From the NCBI GenBank assembly GCA_038531315.1, contig JBCBBT010000011.1, positions 1 through 64,000 on the forward strand: DNA of 64,000 nt. The letters run 5' to 3'. The position numbers were made by a program, and so were the translations under genes. Each line of letters begins with the position of its first letter. Position 1 is the first letter of the stretch. This document shows positions 54,078-62,534 of this stretch, one piece after another. Under the pieces are notes generated by a model. That model was not told the origin of the DNA. It did not search any database and worked only from the letters and a program-made list of their open reading frames with translations. Source of the stretch: JAJFFW01 sp038531315. GTDB lineage: Bacteria > Pseudomonadota > Alphaproteobacteria > Caulobacterales > Parvularculaceae.

Positions 54078-55546
54078 CAGTCGTCAGGGCGGGCGGTAAA
54101 GCCTGCGGCCTGTTCCAGCGCATGCATGCCCTTGAACATGGTTTCTTCATCAAAAGGCCGCGCCAGAAGTTGCAACCCGAGCGGCAGACCCTGCGCATCA
54201 AGTCCGGCGGGCACCGAGGCGCCGGGCAGCCCCGCAAGATTGCCGGTTACCGTGAAGACGTCGTTCAGATACATCGCCACCGGATCGTCCAGTTTCTCGC
54301 CGAGGCCGAACGCGGCCGAGGGCGCCGACGGCGTCAGGATCAAATCCACCTCATTGAACGCCGTCGTGAACTCGTCGAAAATCCGCTTACGCACTTTCTG
54401 GGCGCGCAGATAATAGGCGTCATAGTAGCCGGCTGACAAAACATACGTACCGATCAAAACGCGGCGCTTGACCTCGTCGCCAAACCCCTCTGCGCGTGTA
54501 TTTTCATACATTTGCGTGATGTCGCCGAATTCGGCGGCGCGATGGCCGTATTTGACGCCGTCATAACGCGCAAGGTTCGATGAAGCCTCCGCTGGAGCGA
54601 CAATATAATAGACCGGCAATGCGTATTTTGTGAGCGGCAGGGAGATATCGACGATTTCACAGCCCGCGTCTTTCAGCCAGGCGGCCCCGTCGGACCAGAG
54701 CTTTTCGATTTCAGGCGCCATGCCGTCGAGCCGGTATTCCTTCGGAATGCCGATCTTGAGGCCTTTGACCGACTGGCCGAGCGCGGCTTCATAATCAGGA
54801 ACCGGACGATCAATCGATGTTGAGTCCTTCGGGTCATGCCCCGCCATGGTTTTCAACATCACGGCGGCGTCGCGCACGTCGCGCGCAATCGGTCCCGCTT
54901 GATCCAGCGACGAGGCGAAAGCGACAATTCCCCAGCGCGAACACCGCCCATAGGTCGGCTTGACGCCGACGGTCCCGGTGAGCGCCGCGGGCTGGCGGAT
55001 CGAGCCGCCCGTATCGGTGCCGGTCGCCGCCGCACAAAGCCGCGCCGCAACCGACGCCGACGATCCGCCGGATGACCCGCCAGGCGTCAGCTTGGCGTCA
55101 GACCCCGCGCGTCGCCACGGATTGACGACGGGCCCGTAAAAACTGGTCTCATTCGACGAACCCATCGCGAATTCATCAAGATTGAGCTTGCCCAACATGA
55201 CCGCGCCGTCGCGCCAGAGATTGGCGGTGACGGACGCCTCATAGCGCGGTTCGAACCCGTTCAGAATATGCGAGCCCGCCGTCGTGAGCGTTCCTTCCGT
55301 ACAGAACAGGTCCTTGATCCCGAGCGGCACGCCCTCAAGAGCGCCGCCCTCGCCTTTTGCGAGCCGCGCATCGGACGCATCCGCCATCGCGCGCGCCTTG
55401 TCGGCGGTGACGGTGACAAAGGCGTTCAGGTCGCCGGCGCGGTCAATACGATCGAGATAAGCGTCCGTTGCTTCGCGCGCGGAGAGTTTTCTGTCCTTCA
55501 ACGCATCCCTGAGCGATGCGAGGGAGAGGTCTGCAGCATTCGACAT
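54068..55546 (-). CDS. gatA: Asp-tRNA(Asn)/Glu-tRNA(Gln) amidotransferase subunit A
   Basis: GatA is the amidase that frees ammonia from glutamine. The 492-residue protein has the amidase signature region with the Ser-cisSer-Lys triad: the lysine in GVPLGIKDLFCT and the serines in GGSSGGSSASVAARLCAAAT, followed by GTDTGGSIRQPAAL. It follows gatC by 9 bp and ends inside the hydrolase start. It works with GatB and GatC on misacylated tRNA. Confidence 0.98.
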   Translation of the reverse strand: MSNAADLSLASLRDALKDRKLSAREATDAYLDRIDRAGDLNAFVTVTADKARAMADASDARLAKGEGGALEGVPLGIKDLFCTEGTLTTAGSHILNGFEPRYEASVTANLWRDGAVMLGKLNLDEFAMGSSNETSFYGPVVNPWRRAGSDAKLTPGGSSGGSSASVAARLCAAATGTDTGGSIRQPAALTGTVGVKPTYGRCSRWGIVAFASSLDQAGPIARDVRDAAVMLKTMAGHDPKDSTSIDRPVPDYEAALGQSVKGLKIGIPKEYRLDGMAPEIEKLWSDGAAWLKDAGCEIVDISLPLTKYALPVYYIVAPAEASSNLARYDGVKYGHRAAEFGDITQMYENTRAEGFGDEVKRRVLIGTYVLSAGYYDAYYLRAQKVRKRIFDEFTTAFNEVDLILTPSAPSAAFGLGEKLDDPVAMYLNDVFTVTGNLAGLPGASVPAGLDAQGLPLGLQLLARPFDEETMFKGMHALEQAAGFTARPDDWWA

Positions 55547-55555
55547 TGGCGCGTT

Positions 55556-55855
55556 CTACTCCACCACTTTGGGGACAACAAAAAAGTGATCTTCCGTCTT
55601 CGGCGCATTGGCGACGATGTTGTCGGGCTGGCCGCCGCCGGTGGGCCCCTCGGCCGTCACGTCATCGCGCATGGGCAGCGACACATCGACCGTTGAGGCC
55701 ATCGCCTCCACCCCCTCGATATCGACCTCGTTCAGCTGTTCGATCCAGCCGAGGATGCCGGATATCTCCCGAGCCAGCGGCTCGAGGCGCTCTTCCGGTT
55801 CTGCGATGCGGGCAAGGCGCGCAACCTTGCGAACGGTTTCCTTGTCGACGGCCAT
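55556..55855 (-). CDS. gatC: Asp-tRNA(Asn)/Glu-tRNA(Gln) amidotransferase subunit C
   Basis: The 99-residue GatC wraps around GatA and stabilises the GatAB complex. MAVDKETVRKVARLARIAEP, EISGILGWIEQLNEVDIEGV and the final PMRDDVTAEGP-type segment are typical. The ATG at 55855 is chosen over one 7 codons upstream because the family start is MxVDxxTV. Confidence 0.96.
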   Translation of the reverse strand: MAVDKETVRKVARLARIAEPEERLEPLAREISGILGWIEQLNEVDIEGVEAMASTVDVSLPMRDDVTAEGPTGGGQPDNIVANAPKTEDHFFVVPKVVE

Positions 55856-55900
55856 GGGCGCGCCCTTCCCCTTCAAACGTGGTTCAAGCGCGAAGGCCTA

Positions 55901-57376
55901 TCAACGCTCTGCGGCGCCGGCAAGGGGCGCGCGCGCGCGATCGCGCTGCGCAGACTGGCCGGCGGCGATGAGCGCGGTAATTTCCTGATCGGCGCGGGCG
56001 AATTCGGTGCGCGCAAACCGGCGCATGGCGCGCGCCAGCGCCTCGCCGCCGGTCTCGGCGACGAGCGCATAAAAAAGCCCGGCGTCATAGCCGCCCTCGG
56101 CCTCGGCCCGCCGCGCCAGCGCACGCCAGAAGCCGGCGGCGGATCCCGCGCCTGGCGCGGCGCCGTCGCGCGCATCCGCCGCCGTCTGCACCATGATGCG
56201 CCCGCACGCATAAAGCGCCCCGATGGCCCCACGCGCTTCGGCGCTGTTGAGCGTGCCGGTTCGAAGGCCTTCAGCGCAGTTCTTGCGCGCCCGCGCCAGA
56301 TCGCGGCGCGCATCGGCGGCGCTGAACCAGCCGAGCGCGACCAGCGCCTCGGCGGCGATGGCCTCCGCCGCACCCTCATGGATCCAGCCCGGCTGTTCGC
56401 CTTTTGGCCGCACTTCCGTCTGCCACAAATGGGCGCTTTCATGGGCGAGCGCGCGCCGGACGAGTTCCACGCCAAGCGCCGTCCTGCGCGCCCAGGCCCC
56501 GCCATAAAGCGACAACTGGAACTGTCCGGGCAGCGCGTCGCCGCTGTAACGCAACAGGCCCGCCGGGCCGCCCTCTTCGAAGGCGAGAAAGACATTCGCC
56601 TTTTCATCGGGAAAAGGCCCCAGCAAACCCTCCAGCGCTTGGAGCACCGGCGTGATTGATTGCGCCGTTTCGCGGCGGAGCCAGGCCGGCGCGCGCGGAT
56701 CGGCGACCAGCAGCGCGCGGTCGTTTTCTTGGGCGCGCAACGGCCCCACATAAACAAATGCGGGATGGCGAAACGGGCTCATCCAGCGCTCAAGGCTCGC
56801 CGATGTGCGGCCAAAAACCGAAACCAGTGCGCCGGCGCGCGGCGAGACAGAAAACACCGCATCAAGACGGCGACCATTGCGCCAGGGCCAGAAATGACCG
56901 GTGTAGACGAGCGCCCCCTGGGCGCCCAGTTCGCGGATCGGCTGATAATGTTTCTTCAAGCCGAGGGGACGCGCTTTCACGCTGATGACCGCCCGGTCAA
57001 AGGCTTGGCGTCCGCTCTCGCCGGTCAGAAAATCGCGCGCGCCGTCGCTTTTCAGCGCCAGGCCCGGCGTCACAATCCGCCAATCGCTCGTCCGGAACCC
57101 GTTCAGCGACGGCCCCAGATCAAGCGCGCGGACCGGTTGCGCGAGCCGGAATTCAAGGCGCCAGTCGCCGCCGCCGAGATCAGCGATCTTGATGTGAATA
57201 TCATGCGGCCAGACGCGCCCGTCGCCTTGCGCCGTCGCCGCCCTGACCCTGTTATCGGGGGGAAAACCCGTAACGTTAAAGAGCGCGGCGGCGAAAGCCG
57301 CCAGCCCCAAAGCGGCCGTCAAACGCCGGAATCGCGCGCAAGACGAAAACCGATCCGACGCGCGCGATGGTTTCAT
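55901..57376 (-). CDS. Exported HEXXH metallopeptidase-like protein
   Basis: This 491-residue protein has an N-terminal signal or anchor (about 18-37). A beta-rich N-terminal half follows, then a zinc-peptidase-like core: ALAHESAHLWQ (HESAH at 312-316) with GWIHEGAAEAIAAEA, whose Glu334 would be the third ligand, as in gluzincins. The spacing from the second His (17 residues between) is one shorter than the M1 18-residue norm. A long helical C terminus follows, rich in Ala and Arg. It may be an envelope aminopeptidase-like enzyme; activity is not certain. Divergent from ruvX. Confidence 0.7.
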   Translation of the reverse strand: MKPSRASDRFSSCARFRRLTAALGLAAFAAALFNVTGFPPDNRVRAATAQGDGRVWPHDIHIKIADLGGGDWRLEFRLAQPVRALDLGPSLNGFRTSDWRIVTPGLALKSDGARDFLTGESGRQAFDRAVISVKARPLGLKKHYQPIRELGAQGALVYTGHFWPWRNGRRLDAVFSVSPRAGALVSVFGRTSASLERWMSPFRHPAFVYVGPLRAQENDRALLVADPRAPAWLRRETAQSITPVLQALEGLLGPFPDEKANVFLAFEEGGPAGLLRYSGDALPGQFQLSLYGGAWARRTALGVELVRRALAHESAHLWQTEVRPKGEQPGWIHEGAAEAIAAEALVALGWFSAADARRDLARARKNCAEGLRTGTLNSAEARGAIGALYACGRIMVQTAADARDGAAPGAGSAAGFWRALARRAEAEGGYDAGLFYALVAETGGEALARAMRRFARTEFARADQEITALIAAGQSAQRDRARAPLAGAAER

Positions 57377-57479
57377 GTCTTGTGGCCTCCCTTCTCGCCC
57401 GGCTATAGCGGCGGCGAGACGCTGTCAGCATCCCGCGAGCGCAGGCAAGGATCAAGTCATCAGCGAGGGTTTTGAAGAG

Positions 57480-57932
57480 ATGGCCGCCGCCTTCGGGGCG
57501 CGCGGCGCGTTGTTTGGCCTCGACCTCGGCGAAAAGACCATCGGCGTCGCGGTCTGCGATCCCGACCGCAGGGTTGCGACGCCGGTCGAGACGATCCGGC
57601 GGCGGAAATTCACCCTTGATGCTGAACGGCTGAAAGAGCTTGGAGATGCGCGCGGCGTTGTCGGCGTTATCCTTGGCCTGCCCCTCAACATGGACGGCAG
57701 CGAGGGACCGCGCGCCCAGTCAACGCGCGCATTTGCGCGCAATTTACCGCGCGTCGTCGACTTGCCGGTCGCCTTCTGGGACGAGCGCCTGTCGACGGCG
57801 GCGGTGACGCGCGACATGATCGGTCTTGACGAAAGCCGAGCCAAACGCGCCGCCCGCGTTGACGAAAGCGCCGCGGCTTTCATTTTGCAAGGCGCTATCG
57901 ATCGTATAAGGACTTTAAGCCGTGAACCGTGA
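57480..57932 (+). CDS. ruvX: Putative pre-16S rRNA nuclease RuvX (YqgF)
   Basis: This 150-residue RNase H-fold enzyme matures the 5' end of 16S rRNA and has also been called a Holliday-junction resolvase. GALFGLDLGEKTIGVAVCDP carries the first catalytic aspartate, VILGLPLNMDGSEGP a second conserved segment, and FWDERLSTAAV and VDESAAAFILQGAID the remaining ones. The ATG at 57480 gives the standard length. An upstream ATG at 57375 would overlap the divergent gene's start and is rejected. A conserved-looking VISEGFEE lies just upstream of the chosen ATG. The end overlaps the next gene by 11 bp. Confidence 0.9.
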   Translation: MAAAFGARGALFGLDLGEKTIGVAVCDPDRRVATPVETIRRRKFTLDAERLKELGDARGVVGVILGLPLNMDGSEGPRAQSTRAFARNLPRVVDLPVAFWDERLSTAAVTRDMIGLDESRAKRAARVDESAAAFILQGAIDRIRTLSREP

Positions 57933-58284
57933 TCAAATCAGATTTGCCATCCAGTCATTGCTGATTATCACAACGGTCCTGCATTTTGCAGAGGCCTTTG
58001 TAAAACAGACGAGCCCGACGGCGGGCGGCTTGATGATTTACGGGATCATCTATGGCGCGCTCGCCATCTGGTTCATCCGTACGCCATCGGACAAGCCCGG
58101 CCCCGTGATGGGCGCGGTGATCGCTTGTGCGACGGGGCTGGTTCTCGGCGGCGCGGGCGCGTTTATCACCGGCGGCTCATCGGCCTTGTGGGCGATGCTG
58201 GCGATCGACGTCGTCATTATTCTGATCGGACTTTGGTGGTTACGGCTGCGCCGGCGCGCCCTCGGGATCGGCGTCCGGCGATAG
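57922..58284 (+). CDS. Small multi-pass membrane protein
   Basis: This 120-residue protein has a GTG start overlapping the ruvX stop. About four hydrophobic helices (residues 10-25, 35-52, 62-82 and 88-107) and a basic C terminus (RLRRRALGIGVRR) imply an inner-membrane protein with the tail inside. No family is recognised. Coupled translation with ruvX and location before pyrB suggest it belongs to the same transcript. Confidence 0.75.
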   Translation: MNRDQIRFAIQSLLIITTVLHFAEAFVKQTSPTAGGLMIYGIIYGALAIWFIRTPSDKPGPVMGAVIACATGLVLGGAGAFITGGSSALWAMLAIDVVIILIGLWWLRLRRRALGIGVRR

Positions 58285-58344
58285 CCGCCCTGAAACGACC
58301 CCGGCGTTGCGCGTCCGCCCCAAACCATTTATCAGGCGCTTTTA

Positions 58345-59319
58345 ATGAATTCGCCATCGCCCCCCGCCGCGCCGCAATCCATGTGGCGCGCTCAAAACCT
58401 CCTCAGCGTCGACGACCTGTCGCGCGACGAGATTGATTACCTGCTCGATCTTTCAGCGCATTACGCGCGTTTTATCAGCGCGGGTGAAAAACCGCCTGAG
58501 GCCCTCGCCGGCAAAACGCAGGTCAATCTGTTCTTTGAGGACTCAACCCGCACCAATTTGTCTTTCGAACTCGCCGGCAAAAAGCTCGGCGCCGACGTCC
58601 TTAACGTTCCGGTGTCGGCGTCCTCGGTCAACAAGGGCGAAGACCTTATCGACACAACCCAGACGCTCGCTGCGATGGGCGCGCACGCCATGATCGTCCG
58701 CCACAAGCAGGAAGGCGTCCACCGCACGCTCGCCGAACGCATCGACTGTCCGATCATTAATGGCGGCGACGGCGCGGGCGAACATCCAACGCAGGCGCTC
58801 CTGGACGCGGCCGCAATCCGGCGCGCCTTCGGCCGAGTTGAGGGCCTCACGATCGCTATATGCGGCGATATTCGCCACAGCCGGGTCGCGGGCTCCGGGG
58901 CCCGTCTTCTACAAAGGCTCGGCGCCGAAGTCCGCTTTGTCGGGCCCTCGGATCTAATGCCGGCGGATGATTTCCTCCCCGCGGCGCCGCGCGTTCCCTC
59001 CCTCAGGGAAGGCCTCGACGGCGCCGATATCGCAATGGGGCTGCGCATTCAGTTCGAGCGCATGACGCCGAGCGACGCGAAAGGCGCCGGCGACGATTTT
59101 TTCCATACCTACGGGCTCACTCATGAGACCATGAAATTCGCCAAACCCGGCGCCAGAGTGATGCATCCGGGGCCGATGAACCGCGGCGTTGAAATTGACG
59201 GGGCGCTTGCCGACGACCCGGACCGCTCGCTCATCCTGTCGCAGGTTTTTCACGGCGTGCCGACGCGCATGGCTGTGCTCCACGCGTTCATCACCCACGC
59301 CCATGGACGATCCGGGTAA
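58345..59319 (+). CDS. pyrB: Aspartate carbamoyltransferase catalytic subunit
   Basis: The enzyme makes carbamoyl-aspartate in pyrimidine synthesis. The 324-residue protein has the carbamoyl-phosphate loop FFEDSTRTNLSFELAGKKLG, SSVNKGEDLIDTTQTLAAMG, the HPTQALLDAAAI helix and GDIRHSRVAGSGARLL. The C-terminal VMHPGPMNRGVEIDG is also conserved. STRTN replaces the common STRTR. No pyrC (dihydroorotase) or pyrI follows; the next gene is plsY, overlapping by 1 bp. Confidence 0.96.
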   Translation: MNSPSPPAAPQSMWRAQNLLSVDDLSRDEIDYLLDLSAHYARFISAGEKPPEALAGKTQVNLFFEDSTRTNLSFELAGKKLGADVLNVPVSASSVNKGEDLIDTTQTLAAMGAHAMIVRHKQEGVHRTLAERIDCPIINGGDGAGEHPTQALLDAAAIRRAFGRVEGLTIAICGDIRHSRVAGSGARLLQRLGAEVRFVGPSDLMPADDFLPAAPRVPSLREGLDGADIAMGLRIQFERMTPSDAKGAGDDFFHTYGLTHETMKFAKPGARVMHPGPMNRGVEIDGALADDPDRSLILSQVFHGVPTRMAVLHAFITHAHGRSG

Positions 59320-59915
59320 TGATCATCGTGTTGTCGGCAATTATCGGCTATCTGCTCGGATCGATCCCGTTCGGCCTCGTGATCACGAAGGCGGCGGGCC
59401 TCGGCGACATTCGCGCCATTGGCTCGGGCAATATCGGCGCAACGAATGTGTTGCGGACCGGGCGCAAGGATCTGGCTTTTGCAACGCTTGTTCTCGACAG
59501 CGGCAAAGGCGCAATCGCCGTTGCGATCGCCTATGGCGCGGGCTGGCGTCCGGAAATCGCCGGCGCGGCGGCGTTTCTCGGCCATTGCTATCCGGTCTGG
59601 CTCGGCTTTAAAGGCGGCAAAGGCGTTGCGACTTTTTTGGGCACGCTCCTCGCACTGTGGTTTCCCGCCGGCGTGATGGCCTGCATGACCTGGCTCGCAA
59701 GCGCCTTGGCAACGCGCCTATCCTCGCTCTCGGCGCTGGTCGCGGCGGCGGCGACGCCGCTCATTCTTTTTTCCATGGGTCTTCGGAGCTTTGCGCTCGC
59801 CGGCGCGTTCATGGCGCTTTTGATCTTTGTGCGTCATCGCGCCAATATCGAACGGCTGCTCAACGGGAGCGAGCCGCGCATCGGCGACGGCAAAAAAGCC
59901 GCCGGCGAAAGCTGA
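59319..59915 (+). CDS. plsY: Acyl phosphate:glycerol-3-phosphate acyltransferase PlsY
   Basis: PlsY performs the first membrane-bound acylation in phospholipid synthesis. The 198-residue protein has five or six hydrophobic helices and the three motifs: SIPFGLVITKAAG with GSGNIGATNVLRTGRK, LGHCYPVWLGFKGGKGVATFLG, and the third in the FVRHRANIERLLNGSE-type segment. It shares TAATG with pyrB and is 21 bp ahead of dprA. Confidence 0.96.
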   Translation: MIIVLSAIIGYLLGSIPFGLVITKAAGLGDIRAIGSGNIGATNVLRTGRKDLAFATLVLDSGKGAIAVAIAYGAGWRPEIAGAAAFLGHCYPVWLGFKGGKGVATFLGTLLALWFPAGVMACMTWLASALATRLSSLSALVAAAATPLILFSMGLRSFALAGAFMALLIFVRHRANIERLLNGSEPRIGDGKKAAGES

Positions 59916-59936
59916 GGCAATTTGGGGGAAAAGCGC

Positions 59937-61052
59937 GTGCGCGTCTTGTCCGATGAGGAACGCCTCGACTATCTGCAATTAATCCGCACCAATACAATTG
60001 GTCCGATTACTTTTCACCGGTTGATCGCCAAATTCGGCTCGGCGGGCGAGGCGCTGCGGGCGCTGCCGGCGCTGGCGCGCAAGGCCGGACGCAAAAGCGC
60101 GCTGCGGCCATACGACCGGGCGCGCGCGCAGGAAGAACTCGCCCTCGCCGACGCCGTCAATGCGCGCCTGATCGCTTATGGCGAGCCGGATTACCCGGCG
60201 GCGCTCGCCGCTATTCCCGACCCGCCGCCGGTATTTTACTGCTGCGGCCATCCGGCGCTCTTTGAAAAGCCCGCCGTCGCCATCGTCGGCGCCCGGAACG
60301 CTTCTGCAGTCGGACGCAAGATCGCACGGACGCTGGCCGCTGATCTTGGCGAGGAAGACATCGCTGTCGTCTCGGGGCTTGCGCGCGGCATTGACGGCGC
60401 CGCGCATGAGGCGGCGCTTGAATACGGCACGATCGCCGTCGTCGCAGGCGGCGTCGACGTCATCTATCCGCCCGAACATGAAGAGCTGACCCGCAATATC
60501 GCGGCGCGCGGCGTCCTGATGTCGGAGCGGCCCATCGCCTATCAGCCGACTGCGCGCGACTTTCCGCGCCGCAATCGCTTGATTTCGGGCCTGTCGCGCG
60601 GCGTCGTCATTGTCGAGGCCGCCGTCAAATCCGGCACGCTGATCACTGCGCGGTATGCGCTGGAACAGGGCCGCGAGGTTTTCGCCGTCCCGGGCTCGCC
60701 CCTTGATCCGCGCTGTCAGGGGGCGAACAAACTGATCGGCGACGGCGCGACGCTCGTCCAGGACGCGCAGGACATTATTGACGTCATCAGGGCGCAGACC
60801 GACGGCCTGGAAGCGCGCGGCGCGCCAGACCTGTTTTCGTTGCGCGAGGACGGCGAGCCCGCGGGCGCGGCCTCGCAAGGCCTCAGACACGCGGTGCGCG
60901 AAGCGCTCAGCTTCACGCCGCTCCACCGCGACGACATCCTGCGTGATCTGAACGAGCCGCCCGGCCTCATCGCCGACGCCCTCCTCGACCTTGTTCTGGC
61001 GGGCGAAGCCGAAGAACACCCCGGCGGTCGATATAGTTTGATTACAGATTAA
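59937..61052 (+). CDS. dprA: DNA processing protein DprA
   Basis: DprA loads RecA on incoming single strands during natural transformation. The 371-residue protein has an N-terminal SAM-like domain (RTNTIGPITFHRLIAKFG), the Rossmann core with VAIVGARNASAVGRKIART, SGLARGIDGAAHEAAL, FPRRNRLISGLSRGVVIVEA and a winged-helix C terminus. I prefer the GTG at 59937 (GGGGGA 8 nt upstream) to a TTG five codons earlier. The dprA-topA order is common in alphaproteobacteria, but a methyltransferase gene on the other strand separates them here. Confidence 0.95.
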   Translation: MRVLSDEERLDYLQLIRTNTIGPITFHRLIAKFGSAGEALRALPALARKAGRKSALRPYDRARAQEELALADAVNARLIAYGEPDYPAALAAIPDPPPVFYCCGHPALFEKPAVAIVGARNASAVGRKIARTLAADLGEEDIAVVSGLARGIDGAAHEAALEYGTIAVVAGGVDVIYPPEHEELTRNIAARGVLMSERPIAYQPTARDFPRRNRLISGLSRGVVIVEAAVKSGTLITARYALEQGREVFAVPGSPLDPRCQGANKLIGDGATLVQDAQDIIDVIRAQTDGLEARGAPDLFSLREDGEPAGAASQGLRHAVREALSFTPLHRDDILRDLNEPPGLIADALLDLVLAGEAEEHPGGRYSLITD

Positions 61053-61078
61053 TTGTCGAAAAAACCCGGCGGTCATTG

Positions 61079-61138
61079 GCGCAATCAATCGAAAGAGATC
61101 TTCATACCCGATCTCCCGAGCTTGACCGGGAATTGCGC
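61079..61138. repeat. Short inverted-repeat element between dprA and the methyltransferase gene
   Basis: GCGCAAT (61079-61085) and ATTGCGC (61132-61138) bound a 60-bp segment with an inner CCCG/CGGG pairing. A 12-bp palindrome, GGGCCCGGGCCC, lies further on (61216-61227). Both sit in the 268-bp convergent gap, which has no gene or clear T-rich terminator. Confidence 0.4.
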
Positions 61139-61320
61139 GCATAAAGAAGGCAGTAGATATTATTTCCGCGCGCATTGCCGTACACAGCGCTGCGCACAGT
61201 ACGTCTTTTAACCTAGGGCCCGGGCCCCACGTTCGCGAGGAATGCGGGTTGCGGTGTTCCGCAAATACTTACCGGATTTTCTGCGCGACGCCCCAAAGAC
61301 GGCCGAGGGCGCGCAGACGC

Positions 61321-62205
61321 CTAGGCGCGCTGGAGCACCAGCATATCCTGCGTGTAGGCGACGCCGGGCGGGTGGGACCAGCCGCCTTTGACGATTGGTT
61401 GCGCGAGTGTGAGCCCCGCGTCGGCGATCATCGTGAGGAAGGCGTCTTCGTCATAGCCCGTGGCGGCCTCTGGCGTGGCCATGTCGCCGGCCCAGACCGG
61501 GCCTTCGTAGCGCTGCATGATCAACATGGCTTCGCCGTTTTCCATTCGTTTACGGATTTCTTCGTCGACGAGGTAGGCGGAGATATCGGCGCGGCCGCCC
61601 GGCTTCAGACAGCGCGCGATTTCCTTCAGGAAATGAGCCGCGTCGGCTTCCAGGAGGTGGGTGAATACCGACGATGCAACGATCACGTCGGCCCAGCCGT
61701 CCTGGCAAGGGAACTCGTAATCGCACGCGCGCACCGCACCGCGCGGGTTGTATTCCGCACTGAAGAGATCGGCGTGGTGAAAAACAAAGTCGGGCCGGCG
61801 CGCCGTCGTCAGCTTGCGGGCGAAACCGAGCGCGGGCTTGGAAACATCAAAGCCGATATAACCGCCCTCGCTTGCAAGAAACGTCGTTAGCGGCCACGCA
61901 AAGCGCCCGGACCCGCAGCCGATATCAAGAATAGTCGACGTCGGCGTCAGACCGGCGCGCCCGACCAGCGCGTCGACCATCGGCGCGCCGCTTTCATAAA
62001 AATCGATATCGCCATAATTGTGCAGCGTCAGCCACGGCAACGGACCCGGCTTTTCGCCGGACAGGCGCACAGGGATCGATTTCAGATCAAGCCAGACGTT
62101 CCGCGCCGTCAGATATGCTTTGCGCGGGAGCAGCTCATAAAGCGGGCCAAGGCGGCCGTATCGTGCGACGCGTTTCGCCATTGCGGGCTGCGACTTCCTT
62201 TTCAT
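61321..62205 (-). CDS. Class I SAM-dependent methyltransferase
   Basis: This 294-residue protein (start ATG 62205) has the SAM-binding motif I ILDIGCGSGRFAWPL, motif II-like GGYIGFDVSKPALGFA, DVIVASSVFTHLLEADAAHF and RCLKPGGRADISAYLV. The N-terminal 60 residues are basic and do not look like a signal. Another in-frame ATG at 62283 would add 26 residues rich in Pro, Arg and Ser. Substrate is unknown; a small molecule or lipid is likely from the fold. It faces dprA tail to tail and topA head to head. Confidence 0.8.
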   Translation of the reverse strand: MKRKSQPAMAKRVARYGRLGPLYELLPRKAYLTARNVWLDLKSIPVRLSGEKPGPLPWLTLHNYGDIDFYESGAPMVDALVGRAGLTPTSTILDIGCGSGRFAWPLTTFLASEGGYIGFDVSKPALGFARKLTTARRPDFVFHHADLFSAEYNPRGAVRACDYEFPCQDGWADVIVASSVFTHLLEADAAHFLKEIARCLKPGGRADISAYLVDEEIRKRMENGEAMLIMQRYEGPVWAGDMATPEAATGYDEDAFLTMIADAGLTLAQPIVKGGWSHPPGVAYTQDMLVLQRA

Positions 62206-62534
62206 CGTTTGGCCCCGACCAAATTCTGACCATCGGCCCTGTATCTGGGACCTTGGGTCCGGGATTTTGGGATTGCGCTTCATGCCCCGCTTTGCCGCAA
62301 ACGGAAAGCCGCGGGCGTGCTCGCGACGCCGACCCCCACAGCGCGCCGCGGCGGTGCGTGAAATTGTCCAGCAAATACAACAGGCCTCGCCAGCGTTGCG
62401 GGCGCCGCCCCCGACCGCACACGCTGGCCGCGCGGTTGACAGGACGGGCGGGACTGACCACTTTCGCGCGCCAATGAGGCCGGAAAAAGCCTTTGGTACC
62501 GGCCGGCGCCGGTCAAGCGGGAGTATCGCTGCAG
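62206..62534. other. Intergenic region upstream of topA and the methyltransferase gene
   Basis: This 329-bp divergent gap contains a GGACC/GGTCC hairpin (about 62250), a TTGACA (62437-62442) without a clear -10 and an ACCGG/CCGGT dyad (about 62499-62514). It probably contains the topA promoter; no gene is seen. Confidence 0.4.

Noticed and set aside
57375..57479. Longer ruvX start at 57375
   Set aside because: It would begin on the start codon of the divergent gene and add 35 residues with no family resemblance in their first part.
59979..61175. 398-codon minus-strand frame opposite dprA
   Set aside because: Arg/Asp-rich antisense product without domains; dprA is clearly the gene.
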